Part shown: positions 17,650-26,009 of the stretch, one piece after another
How positions within the stretch are numbered: position 1 is the first letter of the stretch
Layout: every line of letters starts with the position of its first letter
Notes under the pieces: generated by a model
Seen by the model: the letters and a program-made list of their open reading frames with translations, nothing else
The model's database searches: none
What the model was told of the DNA's origin: nothing
Assembly: GCF_042433895.1 (NCBI RefSeq)
Contig: NZ_JBHLUA010000006.1
Coordinates: 62,001-126,000 of the forward strand
Length of the DNA stretch: 64,000 nt
DNA from: Mesonia maritima
GTDB lineage: Bacteria; Bacteroidota; Bacteroidia; Flavobacteriales; Flavobacteriaceae
Direction of reading: 5' to 3'
Program-made: the position numbers and the translations under genes

Positions 17650-18711
17650 ATGTATATCAACAATTATAAAGTAACCGAAATTGCTATCATTGTATGTAGT
17701 TGGGTGTTGGCGCTTCTTCTTTTTGTTTATTTAAAATTTGGAGATGTTAATGATGCTTTTTTAACCGAATGGTACGATAAACAAGTATTTTTTAATAAGA
17801 ATATCTATAGTGTTGCCTTGGCATACGGCCTTTTGTTGGGATCGCTTTTAAGCATTATACATTTATATGTTTATCCTAGAATTATCCAGACCCCTTCTTT
17901 TACCAAAAACATCATTGCGAGAAGCGTATCTTTTTTAGTCTGTTTTAAAACCGCTGAAATTCTTATCAGCTTATTGTATAACGGACTTGATGATTTTCAT
18001 TTAAGCTATTCCAACCCAAATAGCATTTTAAAAAGCTTATTTCTATACGCTGTAATTATCAATTTTCTAACTGATTTTTTTCTATTAATGCGAAAAAATT
18101 TAGGCCCAGGTTACTTTTTCAACCTTATAAGGGGGAAATACTATAGACCCCGGGAAGAAAACAGGATTTTTATGTTTTTAGATTTAGCTTCTTCCACTAC
18201 CATAGCGGAAAGAATAGGCCATATTGCTTATAGTTCTTTGTTACAGGACTGCTTTAGAGAGCTTACGCCCTTACTACTTAAAAACAAAGCCAGCATATAT
18301 CAGTATGTGGGAGATGAAGCTGTGATCACCTGGAAAATCAATAAGCATACGAATAGGGAGCTATGTTTAGATTTATTTTTTTCTTTTCAGCAAAGATTAC
18401 AGGAAAAGAAAGAGGATTTCTGGCAAAAATACCATACTACTCCTTTTTTTAGAGCATCCATCAATGAAGGCAGGATCGTAATGTCGACCGTGGGGGAACT
18501 AAAAACGGAAATCGTATATCACGGCGATGTTCTAAATACCGCTGCCAGAATACAATCCCTTTGCAAAACGTACGATACTGCTCTTTTGATTTCTGAAAAT
18601 TTCTATGAAAAAATCAACGACAAAAAAATATTCCAATTCAAGTGCTTCAGCAATATAGCCCTTACCGGAAAAGATGAAAAAATCAATATTTATAGTGTAA
18701 ATCGTAACTAA
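17650..18711 (+). CDS. Membrane-bound class III adenylate/guanylate cyclase
   Basis: The N-terminal half (about residues 8-150) contains four predicted membrane helices. The C-terminal half is a class III nucleotidyl cyclase: FMFLDLASST with the first metal Asp (about 178), QYVGDEAV with the second (about 222), and VLNTAARIQS, carrying the Asn and Arg that stabilise the transition state (about 296-302). All catalytic positions look present, so it is probably active; adenylate versus guanylate specificity is not settled. It starts 60 bases after the RND pump, in the same direction and without an obvious terminator between, so it may be co-transcribed. The next gene follows by two bases. Confidence 0.88.
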   Translation: MYINNYKVTEIAIIVCSWVLALLLFVYLKFGDVNDAFLTEWYDKQVFFNKNIYSVALAYGLLLGSLLSIIHLYVYPRIIQTPSFTKNIIARSVSFLVCFKTAEILISLLYNGLDDFHLSYSNPNSILKSLFLYAVIINFLTDFFLLMRKNLGPGYFFNLIRGKYYRPREENRIFMFLDLASSTTIAERIGHIAYSSLLQDCFRELTPLLLKNKASIYQYVGDEAVITWKINKHTNRELCLDLFFSFQQRLQEKKEDFWQKYHTTPFFRASINEGRIVMSTVGELKTEIVYHGDVLNTAARIQSLCKTYDTALLISENFYEKINDKKIFQFKCFSNIALTGKDEKINIYSVNRN

Positions 18712-18713
18712 TA

Positions 18714-19100
18714 ATGAAAAATATAAAATGGAAAACTAGTTTGGCCATAGCCAGTGGATTTTTTACAATTGTCTTTCTTTCCATCACCTTCGCATTGCTG
18801 GAAAGTCAGATATATCCGGAATCCACTGAATTATTTGGCAAAACCAGTCTGAACATTCACGAGTGGTATTTACTTCTTTTAAAATTAAGCGCTAATCTAT
18901 TTAGTTGTTTTATAGGCGGGTTGGTCATCACTTTTATAAGTAAGAAAACACAGAATATTATTTGGGTAAGTGACTTTATTACCCTAATTATTATTTGGTT
19001 ATGGTATAGCACAAAGCATCCAACCCTATTTTGGATGGTTTCTATTCTTGGGATTTTTCCCAGTATGTATTTGGGCCACCGTTTGGTAAGAAAAAAATGA
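18714..19100 (+). CDS. Small four-helix membrane protein of unknown function
   Basis: The 128-residue product has four hydrophobic segments (about 8-28, 50-73, 82-96 and 103-122) and basic ends (RLVRKK). It matches no family I recognise. It starts two bases after the cyclase stop (TAATAATG), so it is almost surely translated with the cyclase and could modulate it or form a membrane complex with it. A terminator follows at 19128. Confidence 0.7.
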   Translation: MKNIKWKTSLAIASGFFTIVFLSITFALLESQIYPESTELFGKTSLNIHEWYLLLLKLSANLFSCFIGGLVITFISKKTQNIIWVSDFITLIIIWLWYSTKHPTLFWMVSILGIFPSMYLGHRLVRKK

Positions 19101-19127
19101 GCGATTTTTATCTGATTAGATCAAATC

Positions 19128-19164
19128 AAAAAGCCTTCAAAATCAATGAATTTGAAGGCTTTTA
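19128..19164. terminator. Bidirectional terminator between the efflux/cyclase block and tRNA-Arg
   Basis: AAAAGCCTTCAAA pairs perfectly with TTTGAAGGCTTTT around a nine-base loop, with A and T runs on both sides. It would end both the rightward membrane protein gene and the leftward tRNA. Confidence 0.85.
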
Positions 19165-19174
19165 TTTTCTTAAG

Positions 19175-19248
<74 letters not shown>

Positions 19249-19353
19249 TAAAGCTTAAAAGCGGTGCAAATATATTAATACTTCGGAATATTACAACCCA
19301 AAGTTCTTTAAAAATTTTGAATATTTTTTAAATCGTTCAAAATCAGTTAGAAA

Positions 19354-20712
19354 TTAATATTTATTTATATAAACCGTCTTTCTATTTACAAATTCTTTTA
19401 TTCCGTGCGAAGAAAGCTCTCTTCCGTAACCTGATTCTTTGGTACCGCCAAAAGGTAACCGCGGGTCACTTTTAACCAATTCATTTACAAAAACAGCACC
19501 ATCTTCAAACTGGGGAATTAATGCGTTTGCGCGTTCTATATCTTCAGTAAAAATGGAAACTCCTAAACCAAATTTAGAACGGTTTACTAAATCGATAGCT
19601 TGCATATCATTATTAAAAGAAGTTACCGAAATTAACGGACCGAATGTTTCTTCTTCAAAAATTCGCATTTTTTTGGTCACGTTTATAACTACCGTAGGTT
19701 CAAAATAAGCTTTTCTTCGCTTTCCTCCTAACACAACTTTTGCGCCTTCTTCTTTAGAATCAATAAGTTGTTCTTCTAAATCTTTCGCTAAATCTTCGCG
19801 CGCCATTACACCGATATAAGTTTCTTCATCTAACGGATCTCCACTTTTTAATTCGCGCACTTGCGTAATGAATTCTTCAATGAATTTATTGTAAATACGT
19901 TCGTGAATTAGTAAACGTTTACCAGCGATACAACTTTGCCCTGTATTTTGAAATCGCGCTTGAACACAAGTTTTAACTGTTTCAGTAATATTTGCATCTT
20001 CAAAAACAACTAAGGCATTGCTTCCGCCTAATTCTAAAACCGATTTTTTTATAATTTCTCCAGCAACAGAAGCCACTGCTCCACCAGCAGGTTTACTTCC
20101 GGTTAGTGTGACTGCTTTTACACGCTCGTCACGCAAAACAAACTCAACTTTTTTACTGCCGATAATTAAATTTTGAAAACATCCTTCGGGAAAACCTGCA
20201 TTTAAAACAGCTTTTTCTATATTTTCCGCGCAACGCATTACGTTACTAGCGTGTTTTAAAACGCCCACATTTCCTGCCATTAATGCGGGAGCCAAAAATC
20301 TAAAAACTTGCCAATAAGGATAATTCCACGGCATAACGGCTAAAACTACACCTAATGGTTCAAAATTTACGTAAGATTCTGTGGCATCGGTTTTAATTTT
20401 TTCAGGTTGTAATTGTTTTTCAGCATTTTCAGCGTAATATTCACAAACCCAAGCGCATTTTTCTATTTCGGCAATCGCTTGTGTAATGGGTTTTCCCATT
20501 TCAAGACTAATCGATTTGGCGTATTCTTCTTTATTTTTCTTTAATTCTTCAGCCAATTTCTGCATTAATTCCGCTCGTTTTTCAAAAGTGGTTTCTTTCC
20601 AATTTTTAAAGGTTTTATCGGCTGTTTTTAATTTTTTATTGATTTTTGATTTGGAGAGTTCTTTAAACTTTTCAATTTTTTCTCCTGTATATGGATTTAT
20701 GGATGTAAGCAT
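19354..20712 (-). CDS. NAD(P)-dependent aldehyde dehydrogenase, succinate-semialdehyde type (Sad/YneI-like)
   Basis: The 452-residue enzyme has the catalytic Cys in NTGQSCIAGKR (about 257), the general-base Glu in VLELGGSNA (about 226) and the substrate/cofactor motif MPWNYPYWQV. Overall sequence pattern is close to Escherichia coli Sad (YneI), which oxidises succinate semialdehyde to succinate. The exact substrate is uncertain because related enzymes accept several aldehydes. It stands alone, with a 7-of-8 promoter-like TACCTTTA about 30 bases upstream on the minus strand. Confidence 0.88.
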   Translation of the reverse strand: MLTSINPYTGEKIEKFKELSKSKINKKLKTADKTFKNWKETTFEKRAELMQKLAEELKKNKEEYAKSISLEMGKPITQAIAEIEKCAWVCEYYAENAEKQLQPEKIKTDATESYVNFEPLGVVLAVMPWNYPYWQVFRFLAPALMAGNVGVLKHASNVMRCAENIEKAVLNAGFPEGCFQNLIIGSKKVEFVLRDERVKAVTLTGSKPAGGAVASVAGEIIKKSVLELGGSNALVVFEDANITETVKTCVQARFQNTGQSCIAGKRLLIHERIYNKFIEEFITQVRELKSGDPLDEETYIGVMAREDLAKDLEEQLIDSKEEGAKVVLGGKRRKAYFEPTVVINVTKKMRIFEEETFGPLISVTSFNNDMQAIDLVNRSKFGLGVSIFTEDIERANALIPQFEDGAVFVNELVKSDPRLPFGGTKESGYGRELSSHGIKEFVNRKTVYINKY

Positions 20713-20879
20713 ATAATTTGGGTTTTAACTCTTAAAGGTAATAATTACTGAAATTATCGAATTCATCTTAAGAGGATTTTAACTTGATTTCTAAAATGTT
20801 GAAAAGATGGTTTAAAACTTGCTATAGATATAGAAAAAAGGGCTTGTAAAATTCCTAATTTTAGAAAAAAGCACTTGTT

Positions 20880-21287
20880 ATGAATCATCGTGATACTTAT
20901 TTATTGAATATTCGCCCCGAAATTCCTTCAGCTAAAGTCACCCAGAATATGTCTTCAGATGAAAAATTTCAGAATGCGACTTTACGTCCGGTCATTAAAT
21001 TACAGAATGATTTATTGGTAGAAGCGTTTAGAAACTATATTAGAAAGCATAAAAATGTATTTCATGAATTAGCTTTAGATCGGCGCCTAACGTATATAGA
21101 TAATGCCATTCATAAAGATATGAAGTTTAGAAATAGTTTAAAAGGAATGATTATTGGGCAATTTACTATTGAAGAATATCAGCGTTATATTCAGAATTCT
21201 TCAGCATTAAATAAGCGAATGATGAATTTGGTAAGCCAACGCCTGCAAGACAACGTTCAAATTTTAGATAATGCAATTGCTTGTTAA
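20880..21287 (+). CDS. Small basic protein of unknown function, upstream of corA
   Basis: The product has 135 residues, is mostly helical and carries many charged residues, with no signal peptide, membrane helix or motif I know. A central segment, FRNYIRKHKNVFHELALDRR, is rich in Arg, Lys and His. It lies 15 bases before corA in the same direction, so co-transcription is likely. A TAATTTTA box (20856-20863), one base from the -7 consensus, precedes it. No function is proposed. Confidence 0.7.
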   Translation: MNHRDTYLLNIRPEIPSAKVTQNMSSDEKFQNATLRPVIKLQNDLLVEAFRNYIRKHKNVFHELALDRRLTYIDNAIHKDMKFRNSLKGMIIGQFTIEEYQRYIQNSSALNKRMMNLVSQRLQDNVQILDNAIAC

Positions 21288-21302
21288 TTGTAAACTTAAC
21301 AA

Positions 21303-22385
21303 ATGGGAAAACGAAAAAGCCATCGCAAAAAAGAGCGCATAAAATATAGCTCGATTCATCAGGTTCCAGGTCAAGTAACTTATGTAGGAAGTAAAACTTC
21401 CGAGGTTCCTTCCGTAGAAATTATTAATTACAATAAAGAACGCGTAGATAAAGTACACAGCCAAAATGTTGAAGATGCGTTTAATTTCAATAAAGAGGAA
21501 ACCATTACGTGGATAAATGTAAATGGTTTAAATCATACTAAAGAAATTGAAAAATTAGGGAAGCATTACAATCTTCATCCACTAATTTTAGAAGATATTG
21601 TAAATACGCAACAACGACCCAAAATTGATGATTACGATGATTATATGTTTATTGTTTTAAAAATGTTGTATTACGATGAACATAACGAATTTGTAAATGA
21701 ACATTTAAGTATCGCGGTAGGAAAAAATTACATTCTTACTTTTCAGGAAGCTGATGGTGATGTTTTTGATGGCGTTAGAGAACGAATTCAAAATGCGCGC
21801 GGAAGAATTAGAAACTCCGGTTCAGATTATTTAATGTACGCGTTAATTGATGCTGTAATCGATAGTTATTTTACGATTATTGAAACAATGGCTGAAAAAA
21901 TTGAAGTTATTGAAGATAGTCTATTTCTAGAAAATCCCGAAGAAGGAATTACGCAGGATATTCAAGATTTAAAACGTGAAATTCTAAAAATACGTCGTTC
22001 TGTATTTCCGTTGCGAGAAGTAATTAGCAGATTAGAAAAAAGCGATCACGAATTAATTGACCAAAAAACCAATAGTTATTTACGTGATTTATATGATCAT
22101 ATTGTTCAAATTTCTGAAAATATTGAAATTTACCGCGAAATGACTTGGGGTTTAATGGATATGTATATGACCACAATTAGCAATAAAATGAACGAAGTGA
22201 TGAAAGTACTAACCATTATGGCAAGTATTTTTATTCCGCTTACATTTATGGCTGGAATTTACGGGATGAATTTTGAGCATATTCCAGAACTTCATTTAAA
22301 ATACGGTTACCTCTATTTTTGGATAGTTCTTATAATCGTGTTTTTAGGAATGATTTGGTATTTTAAACGGAAAAAATGGTTATAA
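21303..22385 (+). CDS. corA: CorA magnesium/cobalt transporter
   Basis: The long cytoplasmic N-terminal domain (about 1-290) is followed by two membrane helices near the C-terminus. The first ends in the defining YGMNF motif (about 319-323), which forms the selectivity filter of the pentameric channel, and the loop EHIPELHLKYG carries acidic residues as in other CorA proteins. The basic tail FKRKKWL is typical. The length of 360 is normal. It should import magnesium, possibly cobalt or nickel. A strong terminator follows at once. Confidence 0.95.
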   Translation: MGKRKSHRKKERIKYSSIHQVPGQVTYVGSKTSEVPSVEIINYNKERVDKVHSQNVEDAFNFNKEETITWINVNGLNHTKEIEKLGKHYNLHPLILEDIVNTQQRPKIDDYDDYMFIVLKMLYYDEHNEFVNEHLSIAVGKNYILTFQEADGDVFDGVRERIQNARGRIRNSGSDYLMYALIDAVIDSYFTIIETMAEKIEVIEDSLFLENPEEGITQDIQDLKREILKIRRSVFPLREVISRLEKSDHELIDQKTNSYLRDLYDHIVQISENIEIYREMTWGLMDMYMTTISNKMNEVMKVLTIMASIFIPLTFMAGIYGMNFEHIPELHLKYGYLYFWIVLIIVFLGMIWYFKRKKWL

Positions 22386-22417
22386 AAAAGCTTGGAAATA
22401 AAATTCCAAGCTTTTTT
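22384..22417. terminator. Intrinsic terminator after corA
   Basis: AAAAAAGCTTGGAA pairs with TTCCAAGCTTTTTT around TAAAA. The T-run on both strands makes it bidirectional, serving corA and the lipoprotein gene ending at 22433. Confidence 0.88.
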
Positions 22418-22432
22418 ATAACTTTTAATTTT

Positions 22433-22942
22433 TTACTGCTTTTCAAACGTCAGATAATCGGTTCCTCCGTTTCCTCCACTTACATCGATTAATTCAATTT
22501 TTGTTGAAGTTTGAGAAACTATATCCCAATCATCATTTAGATCTTCAAAATTATTTGAATCATCTACGTTAAAGAAAATATTGAAATCAATATCATCATC
22601 GTCATCATTACTTGGGTTATCATCATCACTATCGTCATCGTCACTATCGGTTACACTCCAAGTTCCGGTCATTACATTCGCCTCTTTGGTCGCGGTTAAA
22701 ACACTATTATCTTCAAAAGAAAAACTATACCCATTAAAATCATTTGTTTCATCCTGACCTGAATCGATAAACTTTGTAATAATCCAATTGCCGTCTTTTA
22801 CATTATTGGTAATGGTAGCAACTAATTGTGAATTATTGTTGTTATTGTTATCATCTGAAGAATCATCATCATCTGAACAACTTAAAAATACCATAGAAGT
22901 TGCCATAAAAAAAAGAACAATAAATTTAGGGTTCATTTTCAT
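22433..22942 (-). CDS. Aspartate-rich lipoprotein
   Basis: From the ATG at 22942 the product has about 169 residues: a lipoprotein signal ending in MVFLSCSDDDD, an Asp/Asn-rich linker (about 20-37), a probable small beta domain with GNWIITKF and GTWSVTD, a second Asp-rich stretch, and a closing beta part (TKIELIDVSGGNGGTDYLTFEKQ, key segment). The WxIxxF and GTW spacing recalls lipocalin-like lipoproteins of Bacteroidota. The upstream ATG at 22981 would put 13 residues before the signal peptide and is less likely. The acidic tracts could bind calcium, but that is a guess. Confidence 0.75.
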   Translation of the reverse strand: MKMNPKFIVLFFMATSMVFLSCSDDDDSSDDNNNNNNSQLVATITNNVKDGNWIITKFIDSGQDETNDFNGYSFSFEDNSVLTATKEANVMTGTWSVTDSDDDDSDDDNPSNDDDDDIDFNIFFNVDDSNNFEDLNDDWDIVSQTSTKIELIDVSGGNGGTDYLTFEKQ

Positions 22943-22997
22943 ATTAGATAAAATTTTTAGATTTATAATGGAAATATACAAAAATTAATAAATGCAA

Positions 22998-23696
22998 CTA
23001 CTCTTTATTTTTCTTTCTTTTTTTATGATCTATATAAATAAAAACACCATAAATTAAAACGCCCGCACCGCCTAACCAATATAAACCGGTTTTTAACGTA
23101 TTTATATCATTAGCAAATAAAGCAATTGCTGTGGCTAGCGGAACAATCCCGATCATTGTTGCGGAAATAAAACGGAAATAATTCATTTTTAATCCGCCAG
23201 CAATTACGCTAATCGCATCATTCGATAAAAAAGGAGAAATTCTAAAAATTACAATACTCCAAAAACCATAATTTGAAATCCAATAATCTAATTGGTCAAA
23301 AGTTTTTTTCTTAATGAATTTCTGCAATGAATTTTCACTGATCTCACTCCCGATAAAAAAGCCTATACTAGAAGCTAAAAAAACACCAGTTGAAGAAATT
23401 AAAATCGACGGAATAGTTCCGAAAACTAAGGCGGCAACAATCATGGGTAACCAAGACGGAAAAACCACCAAAAACATTTGCAAAACAATAAGTAAAATAA
23501 TTACTACTGCGCCCCAAATTCCAAAATCATCTACTTTATTAGAAATTTTTTGCTGATCGCCGCTCCACATAACATTCCAAAACTCATTAACCGACTGCTG
23601 AAAAGTAGTGGAAACAAAATAAGCAATCGCAAAACCGATGATAATTAAACCGGTTAGAATAAATGAAGTATATTTTATAAGATTTTTTTTCTTCAA
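22998..23696 (-). CDS. TVP38/TMEM64 (DedA/SNARE-associated) membrane protein
   Basis: The 232-residue protein has five to six hydrophobic segments. The central part, with LPMIVAALVFGTIPSILIS, ASSIGFFIGSEI and FRISPFLSNDAISVIAGGLKMNYFRF, matches the VTT/SNARE-associated domain of the DedA superfamily, including the F-R-x-S/x-P-F and G-G-x-x-x-M-x-Y features. Family members are proposed lipid scramblases or lipid-carrier transporters. Its start overlaps the end of truA by four bases (ATGA-type overlap), so the two are translated together. Confidence 0.85.
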   Translation of the reverse strand: MKKKNLIKYTSFILTGLIIIGFAIAYFVSTTFQQSVNEFWNVMWSGDQQKISNKVDDFGIWGAVVIILLIVLQMFLVVFPSWLPMIVAALVFGTIPSILISSTGVFLASSIGFFIGSEISENSLQKFIKKKTFDQLDYWISNYGFWSIVIFRISPFLSNDAISVIAGGLKMNYFRFISATMIGIVPLATAIALFANDINTLKTGLYWLGGAGVLIYGVFIYIDHKKRKKNKE

Positions 23697-24484
23697 TGTT
23701 CTTTTTTTAATTCCACGCTATTTAAAATTAAACCTGAAGGTTGCGCAATATGCTCTAATTTAATATTTTGCGAAGCATCTAGGGTTTTTTCAATAAAATT
23801 GAGTGTTATTTTTCCGCTTCCTAAATCAAATAATGCTCCCATCATTAAACGTATTTGGTGTCGCTTAAAACCTTCTCCCCTAACCTTTAATACATAACTT
23901 TTATCAGGAAAAAAATTTGCGGTATAAATTGTATTTTCTTCTATACTGCAATGCTCTATTTTTCCCTGCGTAATTGTATGTTCAGTCGGCTTAAAAGCGT
24001 ACGATCTAAAATCATGTTCACCTTCAAATAATCGCGCTCCTTTTTTCATAAGTTCAACCGCTAAATCTTCTTTAAAAAAGACCATAAAAGGTGCACAAAA
24101 CGGATGAAATTTCTCTGCGAATGCAAAAAAATATAAATATTCTTTTACTTTAGGATGTTGAATTATATTGAAGTTTTTATCGGTTTCAGTAATTTCTAAC
24201 GCTCGAATATCGGGCGGTAAATTATCATTAAAAAGTGGTAAAAATTCAGCTAATTCCAACGGTTGTTCATCTACAAATAACTCGACATAGGTCTGATTTA
24301 CAGAAACTTTTGCATCGGTTCTTCCAGCGGCAATGAGTTTAAAATTTTTCCGCTCCAAAACGTAAGCTAAGGTTCGTTCTACCATTCGTTCTACGGTAAT
24401 TACATCGGGTTGTTTTTGCCAGCCGTGAAAACGAAAACCTAAAAATTGTAATTTTATTAAATAATAAAAACGTTTGCGTTGCAT
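23693..24484 (-). CDS. tRNA pseudouridine synthase, TruA family
   Basis: The core motif AAGRTDAKVSV (about 50-60) contains the catalytic Asp of TruA, although the family norm is GRTDAGVHA, so this is a divergent member. Other TruA features are FLGFRFHGWQKQP near the N-terminus and FKRHQIRLMMGALFDLGSG near the C-terminus. TruA converts uridines 38-40 of tRNA anticodon stems to pseudouridine. The divergence suggests a second TruA paralogue rather than the housekeeping copy; I cannot test whether another exists outside the window. It sits in a run with DUF2461 and TVP38. Confidence 0.85.
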   Translation of the reverse strand: MQRKRFYYLIKLQFLGFRFHGWQKQPDVITVERMVERTLAYVLERKNFKLIAAGRTDAKVSVNQTYVELFVDEQPLELAEFLPLFNDNLPPDIRALEITETDKNFNIIQHPKVKEYLYFFAFAEKFHPFCAPFMVFFKEDLAVELMKKGARLFEGEHDFRSYAFKPTEHTITQGKIEHCSIEENTIYTANFFPDKSYVLKVRGEGFKRHQIRLMMGALFDLGSGKITLNFIEKTLDASQNIKLEHIAQPSGLILNSVELKKEH

Positions 24485-24490
24485 GCAAAA

Positions 24491-25168
24491 TTATTCTATG
24501 GTTGAAACGCCATTTAAATCGGTAGTTAAAATACTACTCATATAATCGAAAAATGGACGGATAGCTTTAAAATGCGCATCAATTCTATCGATAAAATCTT
24601 CAGCTAAAACTTCTTCATCACTGAATTTTTTGGTAAAGGTATATTGCTTAAAATTGAGTAAATCAATAAAAGGATGATCTTTATCAAAACCCTTTGGCGC
24701 TTTTTTTAATTGTTCGCCTTCCATATTTCCCCAATATTTTTGAAGATTTTTCTGCTGAATTATTTCCTGAAATTCTTCGCCATCTAATTCAATTTCTTTT
24801 CGAACGCGTAAAAGATCGTCTTTCTCGGATTTCCAAAAACCTACGGCTAGAAAAGATTTATTTTCAGGTTGAATATGCAAATAATAACCCCCACGAAGCG
24901 CTGGTTTTTTTCGCTTAAAACTTGCTGCAAAATGCGATTTATATGGTGTTTTATCTTTCGAAAACCGGACATCTCGATAAATTCGAAAAGCTTTTACTTT
25001 TTCAATGGAGTCGTGTTTTTGTAAGCGCATACCAACTTCTTGGTAAAAGCTTTTCATTTTTTTTTCTAAGCTTTTAAATTCAGGTTTGTGTTCTTCAAAC
25101 CAATCACGATTATTATTTTTATGGAGCTTTTTTAAAAATGCTAATATTTCAGGTGAAATTTGTTCCAA
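24491..25168 (-). CDS. DUF2461 family protein
   Basis: The 225 residues follow the DUF2461/TIGR02453 pattern: NRDWFEEHKPEF near the N-terminus, the FRIYRDVRFSKDKTPYKSHF core (about 62-81) and the GGYYLHIQPENKSFLAVGFW stretch. The function of the family is not known. The gene lies seven bases before truA in the same direction, within a leftward run from about 28 to 23 kb. Confidence 0.9.
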   Translation of the reverse strand: MEQISPEILAFLKKLHKNNNRDWFEEHKPEFKSLEKKMKSFYQEVGMRLQKHDSIEKVKAFRIYRDVRFSKDKTPYKSHFAASFKRKKPALRGGYYLHIQPENKSFLAVGFWKSEKDDLLRVRKEIELDGEEFQEIIQQKNLQKYWGNMEGEQLKKAPKGFDKDHPFIDLLNFKQYTFTKKFSDEEVLAEDFIDRIDAHFKAIRPFFDYMSSILTTDLNGVSTIE

Positions 25169-25183
25169 AATAAATTTCGTTTT

Positions 25184-25999
25184 TTAGTTATTTCCTAAAA
25201 TAATTGGCATTCCGCTATCACCACTACCAATAACAATAACTTTTGAATTACTAGATTTTGATAATTCTAAAGTAGCTTGAATTCCTTTTTCTTTTAAAAC
25301 TTTATCGGTTAACGATTCACTTAAAATTTTATTAGCTACTGCTTTACCTTCTGCATCAATTTTTTGACGTTCTGCTTCTTTTTGTGCTTTTGTAAGTCTG
25401 AATTCATATTCTAACGATTCTTGTTCTTGACGCAATTTGCGCTCGATTGCTTCTTTAATAGTTGGCGGAAGCGTAACATCTCTTACCAAAATTTCATTTA
25501 ATTGAATGTATTGATCTTCAACAATTTTTTTAGTCTCGTTAAAAATTTCTTGTTGAATCGCATCTCTTTTACTGCTATATAATTGTTCTGGCGTATATCT
25601 TCCAACCACACTTCTAGCTGCCGAACGAATTGCGGGAAGCAAAATAGTAGTAACATAATCTTCGCCTTTTTCTTGATGTAATTTTCCAAGTTCAATAATT
25701 TCAGGTTGAAACCAAGCAGAAGCATCGATTTTTATTTCTAAACCGTTAGAAGAAAGCACTTTCATTTTTTCAAATAATTCTTGCTGTCTCACTTTGTAAA
25801 CAAACACATCATTCCAAGGCGCGACAAAATGGAAACCTTCTCCCATAGGCGGTTCATCGGTTACAACACCTTCTCCTAAAGTTTCAAAAAGCACACCCGC
25901 TTCACCTGAACCAATAGTTATTGTTGATTTAAAAATGACTACAATTAGCACTATTCCTATAAATACTAAGGGAATTGCTATTTTTGGAAATTTTTCCAT
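25184..25999 (-). CDS. Prohibitin-like SPFH/Band 7 membrane protein
   Basis: One N-terminal membrane segment (about 8-28) is followed by an SPFH domain: GSGEAGVLFETLGEGV, then VYKVRQQEL and the helical region ending EAERQKIDAEGKAVANKILSE (key residues). These are the marks of prohibitin/HflK/stomatin proteins, which form ring-shaped oligomers in the inner membrane and often associate with FtsH protease. Length 271 is usual. It follows the vWA gene by ten bases. Confidence 0.9.
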   Translation of the reverse strand: MEKFPKIAIPLVFIGIVLIVVIFKSTITIGSGEAGVLFETLGEGVVTDEPPMGEGFHFVAPWNDVFVYKVRQQELFEKMKVLSSNGLEIKIDASAWFQPEIIELGKLHQEKGEDYVTTILLPAIRSAARSVVGRYTPEQLYSSKRDAIQQEIFNETKKIVEDQYIQLNEILVRDVTLPPTIKEAIERKLRQEQESLEYEFRLTKAQKEAERQKIDAEGKAVANKILSESLTDKVLKEKGIQATLELSKSSNSKVIVIGSGDSGMPIILGNN

Positions 26000-26009
26000 A
26001 ATTTTTATT

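Noticed and set aside
22560..22680. CRISPR-like tandem repeats of TCATCA/ATC units
   Set aside because: They are short-unit codon repeats for Asp within a lipoprotein gene, without spacers.
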